NCBI GenBank assembly: GCA_025618425.1
Contig: CM046850.1
Span: 5,748,925 to 5,812,924, forward strand
Source: Heliocidaris tuberculata
Lineage: Eukaryota; Echinodermata; Echinoidea; Camarodonta; Echinometridae
Reading direction: 5' to 3'
DNA length: 64,000 nt
The notes beneath the pieces are model-generated. The model saw only the letters and a list, made by a program, of their open reading frames with translations. It did not search any database and was not told where the DNA came from. Positions 26,401 through 41,400 of the stretch are shown here, one piece after another. Position 1 is the stretch's first letter, and every line of letters begins with the position of its first letter. Position numbers and translations under genes: made by a program.

Positions 26401-29400
26401 CAAACACATGGACGGACAGACAGACAGACAGACGAACAAACAAACATAACAATAGATGATGTCACTTGCCTTCGGTTTCATCCAGTATTGATGCTATGAC
26501 ACAGGATGAGAGTGGGTTGAAAGAGACCATGGCGTGATCAGCACATAGTGTTTGTTTTGTTTTTTGTTTTTTTTGTTTTTCATTAGACATTGGGGGAGGA
26601 AAGGGATGAAGCGGTATGGCAGTATAGCAATGAAGAGAGGGAAGTAGAAAGTGAGAGAGAGAGAAAACTATGCAAGGTGCGACAAAACTTTCCCGTTACA
26701 TACATTTACCTTCCTGTACTGGTTGAATGATATTAACACGGTTGGAGCTATTGATATCATTGAAATCATGCCTAAAGTTTTCCAGATTGTACCGATATTT
26801 TTGTTCCTATAAATCCTCATAGAGCTTTATAGAGTTTAAACCACCCAAACTCTTCTTTTCATATTGAATTGAAATTGTGGACTGAGAAAAAGATTTCTTT
26901 CTCAATGAGATTGAAAACAGTTTGATAGCATGGAACACTATATGTATAAACAAGAAAAATGAAAAGGGACCATATTCAAAACTGGTCTGATTTGCAGCCA
27001 ATCCATAACATTAATAGTCTCTAGGATATGGAAGGTTGTTGTAGATTCTCTTATGACAGTACATGTACAGTCTAGGTTATCAAAACTTCACTCTGAGTTC
27101 ACATGTTATTCAAAGGCTTAAGTATAAATGTTAAGTAAACCTTCCTTCATAAAAAAACACCTTGCAAACGCCAAACTCTGTAACTTTAAAGTTCTTGAAC
27201 AATTAATCGCATAGGTAACTATATTATTTGCTAGTTAACGAATTCTAAAAATTTCTTTTTGATATAAAAAAATGTTAAGCATTATCATATAATGAGATAG
27301 TTTTGTCGTACCTTTGAGTTCAAAGAGAAAGAAAATGTGAGTAAATTCATTTTCTACATTTCATTTCCTACGATAAAGCTGTTACAAAAGCAATGGAAAA
27401 TCTACACATTGAGCTCAAACTTTCTTTCCTTTGTTTTTTTTTTTTTTAAAGTCGAGTAATAAGCATAAATGATAGAAGACGCCAAGGGAAAGAATTTTCC
27501 TTCTATCATTACCATGCATGTAAGCAAATATATATTGTTTATCTGTTCATTATGTGACCAGACGGCCCCAAACCACCAATAAGATGCAAATCTGACAACA
27601 AAGAAAATAGTAATGATAAAAGAGGATGATATCTCTCAAGGATGTTGGTTGCTCTAACTTTTCCTCGATTGAACTACAAGTGTTTTGTATTATTTGAAAA
27701 GTTGCTTATTGCTGGTTTGGAGCCCATAGATGTCACATATCAACTTATTCAGGAGATTTTTTTTTTTAATTAAAACTTAAAACTTTAGAGACAACCCATT
27801 CATTAAATTCTGAAGCAAAAGTCAAAGGTTTTTTGCCTTTAGATAAATAAAGGAAGATGAAATAAATTGAGCCCAACTTTTGGTTAATGAACAACTAGGG
27901 GTATGAAAAAAGAAGGGGGAAAAAAGAGTTGTTAATGAAAGCAAAAACTTTAAAAAGACCAATCAACATGTATCTATGAAGCAGTGTACGCAACATATAA
28001 AAATTGAACATAACCTTGAGGGAGAAACATAAAAGAATGATTGCAAAAGAAACACGTAACTGAAGAAAAATTGAACAGAATGAAGAACATTCCTATACAT
28101 ATGAAATCTACTAAAATAATAGAAACATATTTTGCTGATATATTATTCTAGATCAATATGTTGTGTAAACAGACCTATGTGTATAGTAGTGATATATGAA
28201 AATCATTGCTGATTCAATTAAAGAATAAACTTTGACATAGGAATAGAGTAGTGCAGAAATCAATAACATGACAAGGGATAGCAGTATTGAGAGATCTTTA
28301 AAATTAACCCCTAGACTACTGAATTCTCTCAGTCCCATAACTTTAAAGGGAAAGTCCACCCTGGTATTTAGTTGATTTGAATAAAAGCAGAAAAGTGAGA
28401 GAAACAGATTAGTAAAAGTTTGAGCAAAATCCGATAAGAAATAAGAAAGTTAAGAATTTTTAAATTTGTAATCAATCAAACAAAAATTGGCAACTCTGTG
28501 ATGTATCTTGCGAGCTTCTCTCCCATTTCCTCAGTACAGAAAATTTCATAAATTTTCATTTTCTTAGTTTCTGATGAAGAAATAAAGATTTGTTTCATGC
28601 AGGTTTTGTGTAAAAAATATGAGCAATGATTACATCTAAGGTGCATGTACATGTATGTTTTAATATCTTCTTTAGAGAAAATGCAAATTAATGATTTTTG
28701 GGGTACAGTTGCCAATTCTATTTGATTGATTACAACTTCAAAAATTCATAATTTTCTTATTTCTCATCTGATTTTGCTCAAACCTACACTGATCTGTTTC
28801 TATAATTTTTCTGCTTCTTTTAAAACCAACTAGTAATCAGGATGGACTTTCCCTTTAATATAAGGACCATCAGGTTCCCGTATGCAATGGATTAACAATA
28901 TTTTTTTTTAAATAAAAGCATCGAGTCATTTCATACATCTATAAACTTAACCCCTATACTACTGAATTCCTTCATTCCCATACCTTTAACAAAGGGACCA
29001 TCAGATTCCCATATGCAATAGGTTAACAGTACTTTCTTCATAAAAGTTCCCTCCGCTACATGATTCCACATCCAGTATCTTCTTAACTCTTTATTTGCTC
29101 GGGATCAAAACCAAAGACTGCCACCTTGTCAGGAGTATTATTTTACATACACACCGTACGTGTGACAAAAGTCAGCAGTGGCAGTCCAGTGTGTGTTCCG
29201 TTTGTCAACCAAAGCAGGGAAAGAGTTAATAAAGAAACATGATGCTGCTCAAAGCTACATTGAGAACTTAATTTAAATTGAAAATTATCCTTTGTCCTTC
29301 ATTCTGAGTAAAAGTACATGTTATTATTTTACTACATATATTTTACGCAACATCTTATTGCATTCTCTAATGCATACCTTTGAAGTTATACATGGGAGGT

Positions 29401-32400
29401 ACCAGTTTAAAAACCAAATTCAATGCAAGATGACTCTTTAGAAATGCAAAATCTTTTCTGCTTTCATGGCATTTTTGGACTCTAAAAGTATTTTCTGCAT
29501 TATGAATGTGATTACTCCAAAGCAAATAGGCATGACTGTGATATCAAGTCGATGCAGAAATGTGGAAAGGGGGAAAAATGAAATAAGATATTAATATGAA
29601 ACAACAAAACAGAGTTTTGTTTTATGAATTACCCTTATTGAATTAATTTCTTCATAATTCAAATTTGTAATTGTTTTGAATTGTAATGAATTTCTCCAGA
29701 AGCTCTGTCAAAAAAGAAAACATATAATGACTAATTTCAAGAAATATATTGTCATCTTGTAATGTATATTTCCCTTTAAAAATCCCAAATGCAGGCTGCA
29801 AGGAGATTTTACAGTGCTTTCAAAGGGGGGTTCAAATTAAAAGAAGAATTTACTATGGGACATTTCAAAGCAAACAACAACATGTCGGTGCATTTACTTA
29901 GACAATTTAGTAAATTCAAGATGAAACTTCACTATGAATTCATGCCGAAAAGAGGTGTCATCGATTATTACCACTTTATATTCTAAATTAGTCTACATTT
30001 TATCTCTGCACCTGCCACAGGACTACATAAGAATATATGAACATTTTAGTTTTATACAGAAAGTGAATGTGGTGCAATTTATACATGAATTGTAACTTCA
30101 AAAGTAATGCAAATTTTTTTCCTCTTTCTACACTGCATGTACATTCTATCTCTAGTACAAACCTAAGTTCGAAACCTCACACAGAGGATGCATTTGGTAA
30201 TGAATAAGAAATAGCAGATAGAAGCAAGAAGCATATTTAAATTAGAGATTAGAATATTAGAGATATTGTATTTCAAGAATTCTACTTTTTAGTGCATGAG
30301 ATACATGTACCTGTGTTGAAAAATAGATTCATTTTACATTCATCACACTACAGACATCCTCACACACAGCTGCACCCATAAAAAGCCACAATCTGATATA
30401 ATGCAGTACACCACCTAAAAAACAACAAGGCAATGCTCAACTTGAATAAATAACTGGAAGGAGGCTATGTTTTTGGGGCTCTAAAAAATATACCATTTTG
30501 TAACAATTTTGTAACAATTTTATTAGATACAGTTTACAGGTCACTTTGCCTCTAACAGTCTTTTTGAAGCCGTGTACTGCCTTATGTCCGAATGGGCTTA
30601 AAAACTATAGTATAGAATATACACACAGAAATACACATTCACTCCCACTCACACAGAGTTAATACACACTGACATGGCCTACTAAATCTACAAAGCAAGT
30701 GAAACGCATGTCAACGACTTGGTGCCAACCTTCATCTAATTTCAAGTGCACTATGGCTTTGTTCCTTTTTGATACATACAGAGCAAAGGAGGAATGCCAA
30801 CGACATTCTGATAACCTTCAGGGTGGATCACACACACACACACACACACATAGAGTGAGTGATCAAGTGACCTTGGTCTCACCTTCATACAATGCATCTG
30901 CATGGCGACCAGCCTGACCACAGCGGAGCAGAAGACCGGCGGAGGGGTGAAGCGGACTCCGCCTGAGGAGGCCACGTTGAGCAGCTGGAGCCCGTCGGCT
31001 CCGCCAGGAGCGGATCCATCACAGAGGAGGAGAGCCAAGCATATGTTGAGCAGAGACTGTGGTTATAACAATACCCCCCCCCCCCCCAAAAAAAGATTTT
31101 AAAACAGATTATAATGTAACTTCATGTATCATTATTTAAAGCATTTATTACTTTGGCTTTCACATTCATATTTATGAGCTTTTTGTACAACCATTTCATA
31201 GAGAAATCAATCAGTCTGCTTCCTACATCCTGAGATAAAACACAGCCACGAGAATTGAGAATGGGCACTGTTAATTCCTATCCTCATTCAGCAGCAATAG
31301 GTGATTTCACATCTACTGTAGATACATGTAACTCATTACTATTCATCCTAATACTATTCACTCTATCAAAGTATATACCAAGATACTCAGCTAGTAATTT
31401 TGGTCATTTAAAGTGCATAAGTTCCTAATAAGCCAGTTCATAACTACCCAGTACCCAGAAAAATCCACCTGTTGAGATGGGTACAATTTTCTGTTACACT
31501 TAACAGTATAATCGTATTATGGTGCATTAGCTTACCTTTAAATGAGGAAGATGACTGATAATACTCTGTCTAGTCAGGGTGATGTAGATGCCTTTCAAAA
31601 AGTTGGCTGCTGATTCCCAATCCATGTGGCGCTAAAATGTCAAAAGAAAAAAAAAATCAAGCAGGGGACATTTCTACTTTTTTTCACATTTTTACATTTT
31701 TACAAACTAACAAAGAAAGAATAAGAAAGCTAAAAAAAAAGTTTCATCTTTACAATAGCACAATCTTTTCTTTTTCAGAATAAATGTACATGTATCTTTG
31801 GGTAGAGCCTATACATTGGGCTAGCTGTGCACCACAAGCAATCCAATATGATGTACTATTGTATGTACTACCACTGCAATGTTTTACCAACATAATGTGA
31901 GATTTCTCATGAATCTTCTAGAAAATTTGTGCCTAGTCTTCAGAAACACCCTAAGCTATCTCAAGCTTATAATGTAAAAGGAAGAAATCATTAGAAGCAT
32001 AACACCATAAGAGTTAGTTCTTGTGAACAATCTAAAGCTTGTGTAGTACTTTTGACCCTCTCCCTGAAAAACTTCAGCTAATAAGAAGGGGGTTTTCCCT
32101 GATATCTGACATACATACAAATTACATGTATAGTAACAACTCATTGAGAAGGTAGATTTCTTGTGGATATTCTGAAAGGGCTTTGATTTGATTTTTGATT
32201 TTATTTGTCAAGTACACATGTACAAATATAATAGAACATGGAATGTACAAGAGTGAAATATATACATGTACCTTAACAGGATAACCCATGAAAGCTCATT
32301 TCAAATGGGATCCTAGTCTTATAAAGAAACACTACAAAATCCCATCTTCACTGTAGCTGATAGAAATGATAGAAAGAAATTAAATACTGAAGAGCTGATG

Positions 32401-35400
32401 ATCAAAAAGACTACCTTAAAGAAAAAGTTAAGTTCTGGGAAAGGTGAAAAATAATTTGTGAGTTTTCTCATTCTTTTATGTCAGTTTGGAAGAACATCAT
32501 GGTAGACATGTTCCCTGAAAAGGATTGCTCTTCAAATGCCCTCACATTCAAAATGGGACAAGAAACAGCTAAAATGTCCAGCCGAACATGTGGGTGTAGT
32601 CCCATATACACGTTTCTACGTGCAGTGCATGTGACTCTCAGCAGGATTGAGTCCATTTCTTCTCCTTCTGGTGATTCTTAAACCTTACAGTATACATCAA
32701 TTCTTATGTACTATATAATCAACCTTCCCCAATGTCTTCCAGACGGTTTCTTTCATAATGTAATCGCATGACCAGAACTCAACTTTATCTTTAACCAGAT
32801 GACTACTAAGCCTGTGACAACTGGGGCTGCAGTTTATGGGAAAATGTGTATTATACGACATCAAATCATATTCAAGAGGTTAACTCACCATGAGAGTCGG
32901 TTTCTTGTGGATCTTCTGGAAGAGTTTGTCCAGTCTCTTGAGGAGGGTTATGAGGGCGGGACGTAGGTCTTGGTTGGACCAATCTGTCAATGGTATCATC
33001 TTAGTGATATACCTGTCACACAAATGATAATGAAGAAATATACCCATTAGCATACATGAATAGCTGAGAGTCTTATTTATTGTTTGTGAAAGGTGAAGGA
33101 CTATTCAAACAAAGGCATCATATTCATAATTTTCAAGATAATTATATACTGTATCATTATATCCAGGCCCATCAGAATCATAACAATTGAAATCACTAAT
33201 TTTTCCCAATTTCCCTTATCATTTTGTAGAGGTTTTGTAGTAGAGTGGTTTAAACACTTGACTGGAGATGCTCAGGTCAATCCCTGGCATGGCACTTATG
33301 TCCTTGAGCAAGGCATTTTACATGTATGTACATGTATATGTACATTGCTCTTCTCCACCCAGGTGATAAATGGGTACCTCATAGGATGCAAACGTACATG
33401 TTAACTCTTTAAAAACTTTGGTCGACCAATGGAACAAACAGGGGACTGCCCCATCTGACTCTTGGCACACGTACTGTGTACATGTATAACATACTCCAAA
33501 CAATGTCGCAGTCCAGGGTTTTGATCCACGGCGAATGAAGAGTTAATGCCCAATTGAAATAAATTTTGGGAACAACGAACATATTTCCTGTAGTAACTCT
33601 ATACTCACCTCTGAAGTCCTTTGCATCCCATGGTGACTGGGTCATGCGGCGCGACCTTGAGTAGGGTCAGGGCAACCTCCGCAATACGCTGCAAAGTGAA
33701 TCAGAATCGACAATATGAACCACATGAACATTGGGTGAATTCAAGTTTGGTGTTGACAGCTGGTGTTGGTGTTGGGGCAAAACTAGCACTAGCCACAACA
33801 CCGAACCTGAAATGAAGCTGGTGCTGGGATTGACTTCACTAGGTGTTGAGCTATCAATAATGTGTTTGGTATTATTTTTACAGACCCGAATTCGGTGTTT
33901 GGGCTAGAATCAGCAGCCCAATTCACGTTCTCAACACCAACACCAACACCAACACCGAACTTGAAATCACCCATTATACACAGAACAATGATACATAGTA
34001 GATATCAAGGAAGGCATCATGATGCTATAGACATGATATATCCATGTTTTAGCGGTAAATCGGTGAAGATCAAACATTATCAAATGCATTATGAACCAAG
34101 AGAAAATAAATAAACCGGCTGAATACTGAGCCTGAGGAATAACTGAGGATGGGAGTCTATGAAAATAGACCAAAATCGAATCCAACACGTTAAACAAAAA
34201 GACTCATTAAACAATGAGAACAATGATCATCCCAAATTTACAGCACTCTTATCTTCTGCATGTATACGTACCTCACATTCTATTACTTTCTCTTGAGGAA
34301 AAGTCAAGAGAAATCAATTTATTTAAATGTATTGTCAAAAATAAATATTATGGTATTATTCATAAAACTGATGTAGATTGCCACAACTTTCTTAGAACCC
34401 TGCACACGTACCATGTGGCATTTTTGGTCAAGGATCTCAGTCTGGCTGTGGGTCCTGGACTCTGCTACTGGTCTAAGTTCCTTGAGTCTGGCTAGTCCAT
34501 GGCAGTAGAACTCTGAGACCACACTCAGCAGCATGTCCCTGGGCTTGCAGAACTCGTTCATTGTCTCCGATTCCTCGGAATCGTCCTCGTAACGACGCTG
34601 GACACGATCGTCATTGTACCTTTAATTTGGAGAATAGAAGATGACACTTGCAATCAGCAGTGGAGGTGAGGTTTTAATAGCATAAAGGATTTTCAAACCT
34701 TCTGGGGTATAAATGAATTTACAGGAATAGTACAATATAAGCATTGATATTACACCATCTACATCTAATGTACCTTGTTAAAGGAATTCCTAGGTACAGT
34801 GTTATGTTACATTGCCTTCATGCTAGCTTTGATCATGAGGGAGTGTTCCAAGGATTTTGTTCCTCCATAGTACCAATCTTCCTCACCTGGACTGAGAATG
34901 GCAAATGAAGATTACTGTCTTGCCAAAGGCAGTTAGTGGTGAAACAGGGATCTGAACCCTGTAACATTACTAAATATTACTAAACCTGTAACATAACTAA
35001 ACCGTGATACCTTTACATCATAAAGAATGATAAGATCTGCAACCCCCCTTCCACTTGAGAAAAATGAAAACTGAGTTATAGGACAAACACAAGAGTTCAT
35101 TACTACTTAAGAAGATCAGAAAGGTAAAGAAAATATCTGAAATGTTACGAACAAGGACATAATCATTTTCGACTTGAAGGATCACAAGTGGAAATCGATA
35201 ATATCTCCATGCATGGTTACCTGAATCTAAAGTCTTCCCTCATATCCTCATCTCCTAGATCAATGTTGGAGTTGTTGATGCCTGACTTGCGAGAGTTGTG
35301 CTTGCGGACAGAGCTCTGCTGGGAGTTGGAAGAACTCTTGAAGCTGGCAGCCACGTTGGACGTCTCGATCTTACGGCTAGGTCCACTGGTACTCCTGAAA

Positions 35401-38400
35401 AGATGACATGACAAGTACATGTACATGGAGCTACATCAACATGTCACTTTACAGGCCTACTGAAAGTTATGTGCACAATAATTCAAATTTTATGTATCTT
35501 ATTTTCTGCTATTCTCTTTTTTTGTACACATATTAACAATAACATTAGTTTGTCTTTCTCACTCACTGATTTTCTACATGTACATGTATGTCCCCCTTCT
35601 CTCACTCTCTCTCTCTCTCTCTCTCTGTGCATGTATATCTACATATCGAAATGAATCTATCTTTTCTCTTGTCCCTTTCTTTTCTCCCTCTACTTCTACC
35701 TCATCCCCCCTCTCTCTTTCTACTTATCCTTGCTCTCTCCTTCTCCCCCTAATTCCTATAATATGGCTCTTCGGGGTGTCGACGGCACTGTACGCTTTTT
35801 TAAAAAATTAGCCCTAAGTGGCTCTTACGGCTACACCTTTTAATGAAAGCCGGACTGCAGCACAAAGACACATTAACTATGTGTAAATGTATATGAGTTA
35901 ATGCCCTTCTGGCTCTCAACAGACGATGTGTACATCAGTGTACCTTGCCAGAGTTTCTGCCCCAGTGACGAGTGCCTTGATAGTCACTGCTAGGTTGGTA
36001 ATGGCTGTGGTCTCTGTCTTGGCAGCACTGGAGTTATCCCTTCTCTTCGTCTGGTCTTTCAGGTGCTGCAGATAGAGCGGCACTATGGCATCCAGGACAC
36101 CCTACAAGATATTTTCAGCAAATAGTAAGTAAAAGGAATCTGTAGAAAGGGAGCAAAATGCCTGAAAATGTCTCACTTATGTGAGCTTAATACAAAAAAA
36201 GTTTCCAGGTCCCTTTGGGTCTCCAGTTTGATAGGGGCACACCAACAAATTTATGAGCATAAGGTTTGCCACTTGGGTATTAAAAGGGGGACACAGGCCT
36301 GTTGTGCCTCCCATCTCCATTTACTAGTAGTGACAGTCTACACGTCGTTCATTATTCTTTAAAAAAATTTTATTATTGATTTACCCTTACATTGTGATCC
36401 ATGATGCACAGGTGGAAATACAGTATATGTATACTCTTCTTGGGGTGGTTATTCTAAAATTCACATGGTCAGATCACTCAATTTCTAAAATAACCACCAT
36501 TTTCATTGCCAGGGAAAAGCCCCCCCCCCCCCCCCCCCTGCCTGAGCAAAGCCCAAATTTTAAGTAAACATCATATAAAATAGACCATTGTGGCCCATTA
36601 TTCTACCCCTGGCACCCAATTAAGCCCTTTAAAAACAATATGCCATTGGGGCAAGTACCGCACGGCCACAGAATTCTGGATGCACCGCAGATTTGAGATG
36701 ATTTAGGGGTGATTTAGACCTCTGTTTAGTTCAAAACACGGTTGGGTCCGGAGCCTTTTTTCACAGAAAAGCGGTTTCAAAACACAGCAAAGAGCTATGA
36801 ACAGGATATAGTAAAACAACATTTCGTAACTGTGAAACAACATTTCATAACTGTGTTTCAAGATGCAGATTCTGGAGCTGCAATTGAGCTATAAATGCAC
36901 CCTTAAAGATCACCTACCAGCATCTGGGCACTCCGGACAGATTCAGGTGCGAAGGCAACTACAACCACACACAACCTGATGGCTTCTGGGATGTTAAAGG
37001 TTGCCAGAGGGTCATTGTTGTAGCAGAAGTCCTGTAGTAAAAAGATCAGTTTTAAGAACAATTGTAAGGACTAACGAGTGATGGAATGCCCCCCTGAAAT
37101 AAAAATATAATACAAAGCTGTTTTAAGACAGAGAGAGAGAGAGAACAAAGGTTGTTTGGACAAGTCAAATATGAACAGCAGTGATTTCTTCATATAGAAC
37201 ATACAGGATAAAAAAATTAATTGGTGCAAATATATTACTGGGGGAATTCAACTTAGGTAGCTTAACGAAATGCAATGGCGCGAAAAGACGCGAGGGAAGA
37301 CGCAAGAGCAAAATTGCTAGTTTTGTCTGTGCATGTAAAATTACAATCAGACTTATCTGAATACAATTTTTTATATCATTTCGCTTAAAAGTGTTCATAG
37401 AGAAAAATACTTATTCTGCATTCATAATATTTTGGTTCTGCCTCTATTGAATAAAATTTTGATTTTGAATAATTTTGTCATATGCGTCTTTCCCGCGTTT
37501 TTACATGCCATCATGTTTTGCTAAGCTACCTTAAACTCTATCAAATCATAAGAGAGATTAAAACACAGTTCTGGGAAAAACTTTGTTATATGGTTGCATT
37601 ATTTGACCATAACACAAGAAATAAGTTTCATATATCTTTTCATCAACCATTATCACAAGAAAGTAGTGAATGAGGCAGGCAAGAGATTTGTATCAACTTT
37701 GGATGTACAGTATTTATTTTTGAGCATACTTACAAGTGTTTTGAGTGGTTTTTCGCCATCAACCAATTCCAGGAGATCCAGAGTATCCTTGCTGTCTTTC
37801 TCCAAGGAGAGGAGGAGCTTGAATAGCGCTTTTGCTGAGGCCTGTTAAAGAGATACAAACAAGAAGGTACATGTACCATACAATGATAAGGTAAATTAAT
37901 TAAACAATGCAGTGAGGTGTAAAGGTGCATAGTCCAGTAGCTTCTTCTACGATGTCTGTACTCACTCAGATGAGTGTATACTTAAGAGCAGATGCTCTCA
38001 AAATAGCCTCTCCTGGCATATTTTATGAATGCTTCACTTTATGAACACCATCAAATAGAGTTAACCAAGGAACTGCAAACTCTCCAAATATAATCTGGGG
38101 CCTGTAACATAAAGAGATACAATCAATCTTACAATCAATTGTAACTCTTCAGTACATGGTTTGCCATAGACTTACAATTAATATCAATTGTAAGATTGGT
38201 TTATCTCTTTGTGTTACAGGCCCCTGATCTTATAAAAGTTACTTTAACCCCTTGACTATGGCATGGTCTAATTCCTATAGGCTCATTACAATGACCATCC
38301 CGTTCACATAATGAGTTCATGTGGGTGGCAGCGGTGGGATACAAACCCATGTCACTGAAATAACCGGTGAGTAAACTTCATACATTTAGCTTGGAGACAT

Positions 38401-41400
38401 ATGTCTTCAGGTTAAAGTAGCTTAGCGAAATGTCGTGGTGCATAAAGCCGCAGGAAAGACGCATTTGACAAAATTATTAAAATTTTATTCAAATTTATCA
38501 GATTCTAATTTTAGAAGCACAGACAAAACTAGCAATTTCCTCTTTGCGTCTTTCCCACGTCGTTATGCGCTACTGTGTTTTACTAAGCTACCTAAGAGGT
38601 TGTATGACACATGCTCTGTCAACAATTGCAAATTATGCATCAGTACCTATACTAACCAGATATTCCAAACTTCAACCCTGGACCAAAACAGTATACATAA
38701 ACCTAACCCTAACCCTAACCAAAATCTAATAAAGCCTGAGGCAACTTTTGCCACAGCCATATTGATATTATAATTAAAGAGATATGGAAAGGCAGATAAT
38801 CCCAAATTCAGAGGGTTTGGTAGCTCAATAGTGAAACGCGATGGCATGTAAAAATGCAGGAAAGACGCAAATGACAAAACTATTCACAATCATAATTTTA
38901 TTCCATAGAGGCAAAACCAAAATATTAGGATGCAGAATTAGTATTTACCTCTTTGAACACTTTTAAGCAAAACAATATGAAAAATTTTATTCAGATTTGT
39001 TCGATTCTGATTTTAGAAGCACAGACCAAATTAGCAAATTTGCTCTGTGTCTTTCCCTCATCTTTACGTGCCATTACGTTTCGCTAAGATACCTTAGGAG
39101 CCTCCTCAGAGCTGACTTTTAAAATAAGAGCACAATCACATCCTTTAAATCTAAAGGATGTAGCCTTAACCCCAAACCTATCTCTAAACCTAGTCTTATT
39201 GTGCGAGTATCATTTGGAATAGTGGAGACCTTACCTTGAGTGGGTTGGGAGCTTCCTCAGCGCCCACCTTCAATATAGGTGCAGCACTTCCAAACAGCTG
39301 AAGGACAAATGGCTTCATGTGAAGAATGTAGAACTGACGGCACACATACTGTGATAATAAACAGGTAAAATGCGATGTTATTTCTTGGGAAAGTTTTCTC
39401 AAAACATACACTGTACGTAAATTTATTATGATAACATGGATAGGAGAAGTTGATTACGGACAAAAAAAAAAAGAAAAAAGAAACTTGGAGCCATTTAATA
39501 TTCCTACACTGCAGCATTAAGTCAACCCTTTAACAATTTCTGTGTCACAAATATGAAAACCATCAAGTATACTGGGCAGCATTTCACAAAACCTGCATAC
39601 ATGTAAGAACAAGTTCACTGACATATCCCACTGAAAAGCATACAATAAAATTAACATGCGTTTCAATGGTAAGTCAGCAAATTCGTACCCATGAGTTTCG
39701 TGAAACGATGCCCTGGTGGGCAAAAAAGAATACATTATCGTGCAAACAATTCTCTGAAACATGTGCATAGTGACTTTAACAAAGAATTAAAAATGAACAT
39801 GAATATAACACGATCATTACAGATAAATAACACTACATACAACCATGTACAGTGTATATGTATACTCGTGCCTGAGAAATGAACAAAAATTGATCACAAA
39901 AAACTCAAAACTGCATATTCTAAATTATTCCCCTAATGTAGCTCTGAAAAGAAAAGATCTTTACTTTCCATCATTATTGATAATATTATATTTTGTGCCT
40001 GAAAAAAATCATTATATTTCAGAAGTGCATTGAGCTTATGACTTATTTTCTCAACAAAATTCAGTGAAACATCAAAAACTTATTTTATGTTAATCTTGAC
40101 TCCAAAATCAAATTATCTTTTAAGATGTAAAATTAAACTGGCCTGTATTCTTGAAAGTGGCCTAAGTTAAGCCTGGCTTAACATAGGCCTCTGATTTATG
40201 GAAGGCCATTGGTCAACCCCTAAGTCCCGTATGTAACAAAATAAAGAAACAGAATTATTTCCTGGAAGGAAATTAGCATCAGAAATCAATTCTTTGTGAG
40301 GTTTTTGTATTAGCACATACATGTAGTTCCAGAACTAGCGGGAGTCTATCGTGATTTTGTAGGATTAAAAGTGAGTGACATTTGGCTCTCAATAATTCAG
40401 TGGCCTGAAGCTTCACACTTGGGCAGGGGCTTAAAAATTAGCACCTTTCGAGAATACAGGCCATTATCTTTAAAGCATTTAGCCGACTGTCAAGCAAATA
40501 CAAAAACCACTTACAACTCTGAAAAACATCATGCAGCATGCCAAATGAAACAGAAGCAAATCTCCTTTTACAGTGCTAGAAAGAAAAATATCTACAGAAT
40601 AAAATCAATCAAAACAATCATGCATTCAAAGAAACTAGTACAATTGGTGATGATACCAGGAGTGCAAGGATTGCTACTATTTACAGCCTAGAAATATTCT
40701 CACAAAATACTGAAGGTCTTTAATCCAAATACAAGTATGCTTCTAGGTTCAAGCCCCAGCTAAGCAATATTGCAATATCACTATTGCCCCTCTCTAAACT
40801 AAAAATGTGATTGTCGTGTACACATACATGTGGTTTGAAATGGAACAAGCTTGCCTATAGGTATGGTGCCTCGAATGCTCCTGGAGAGTAAAGAGGAGTG
40901 CACCGTGAAGGCAGAATTCTAACTTTTTAAAACCCAGAGATCATGATTATCTTTCATACTTTCATGGTGGAAGATTGCTATCATTAATATTTAGTTCAGA
41001 TCTATACGTGTACACATGTATACAAAAAATAAAAAATTAAAATGCTGGGATAAAAACTTTGCAATCAATCGGAAACTGACTTGGTCTCAAAATTGTATTT
41101 CATAAAGATCAGTAGCAAACAGCTTGAAAAGTGCCGCATGTTTAATGATGTCTACCATATATTTTTATCTACAGTGAATATCCATGTACAAACTTAGAGC
41201 CAGAGAAAATGTCAGTTCTACCAAAATTCATTTGACATACTGTACACACGGAATAGAAATTATGAACAAATCTTTAATAGTTTGTGACAAAAAGAAAACA
41301 AATTTCATTTGTAAGTTCTTGAATGATCATTTCATGCACTGTGGAGAATATCATGCAACATGCAAAATCAAGATTTATATTACAGTAGTTTTGAACTTTT

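Noticed and set aside
38702..38720. Telomere or chromosome fusion scar
   Set aside because: Only three units, in an intron, without flanking degenerate telomeric DNA.
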